Shown here piece after piece: positions 63,785-64,000 of a DNA stretch of 64,000 nucleotides (positions are counted from its first letter, which is position 1; each line of letters begins with the position of its first letter). The notes under the pieces are model-generated. The model made no database searches and was not told where the DNA came from. It saw only the letters and a list, made by a program, of their open reading frames with translations. Location of the stretch: contig CALYLW010000553.1 in the NCBI GenBank assembly GCA_944989445.1, forward strand, positions 450,687 through 514,686, in the 5' to 3' direction. Origin of the DNA: Ampullaceana balthica. Taxonomy: Eukaryota; Mollusca; Gastropoda; Lymnaeidae. Made by a program: the position numbers and the translations under genes.

Positions 63785-64000
63785 TGGTATATTTGTTTGA
63801 AGGGTTTGATGATATTGAGCGTTTGGTTGGTTTGTTTGTTTGAAGGGTTTGATGGTATTGAGCGTTTGGTTGGTTTGTTTGTTTGAAGGGTTTGATGGTA
63901 TTGAGCGTTTGGTTGGTTTGTTTGTTTGAAGGGTTTGATGGTATTGAGCGTTTGGTTGGTTTGTTTGTTTGAAGGGTTTGATGGTATTGAGCGTTTGGTT
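63785..64000. repeat. 43-bp satellite reaching the right edge, at least 5 copies
   Basis: The unit contains GTTTGAAGGGTTTGATGGTA and TTGAGCGTTTGGTTGGTTTG. Copies are nearly identical and continue past the window. Confidence 0.95.

Overview
This is animal (metazoan) nuclear DNA: AT-rich, repeat-dense, with intron-rich genes split by short exons with GT..AG borders. The transporter and glycosidase families, the mix of hAT, pogo/Tigger and PIF/Harbinger-like miniature elements, a Ty3/gypsy element of Gmr1-like domain order, a LINE/SINE pair and satellite tied to Helitron-like ends suggest a mollusc, perhaps a gastropod. That placement is inference; no marker gene fixes the species.

Three genes can be supported, all on the minus strand. 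(1) A GH13 alpha-glucosidase/rBAT-like gene, 5' part only, about 5.13-10.34 kb, six exons; its C-terminal exons lie beyond the left edge or were not recognised. (2) SLC6-A, a complete sodium/neurotransmitter-symporter-family gene, 40.26-55.04 kb, 16 exons, about 1,030 codons, with an exceptionally long C-terminal tail. (3) SLC6-B, a tandem paralogue, 57.45-61.88 kb, covering TM6 to the C-tail; its 5' exons lie beyond the right edge. A and B share exon lengths (125 and 201 nt) and both have lost usual ion-site residues.

The rest is mobile or tandemly repeated DNA. 0-3.6 kb: a ~164-bp satellite running into a Helitron/HINE-like end, then a 13-bp minisatellite. 11-18 kb: minisatellites, two hAT-type elements with perfect or near-perfect 8-bp duplications, and a ~0.5-kb satellite. 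17.8-24.0 kb: an old LINE holding a Tigger-like element and a 4.3-kb hAT element, itself holding smaller elements. 24.9-25.3 kb: a SINE flanked by a 69-bp duplication. 25.7-29.6 kb: a young LTR element inserted in a MITE. 30.2-36.2 kb: hAT elements, a LINE, a SINE. 36.6-38.0 kb: two arrays. 59.7-64.0 kb: five more arrays.

The most unusual pattern is that four separate 5' splice sites in the three genes are covered or abutted by minisatellites; in three of them the repeat unit itself includes the exon end plus the GT donor. All exon borders were read by eye and may be off by one or two bases.
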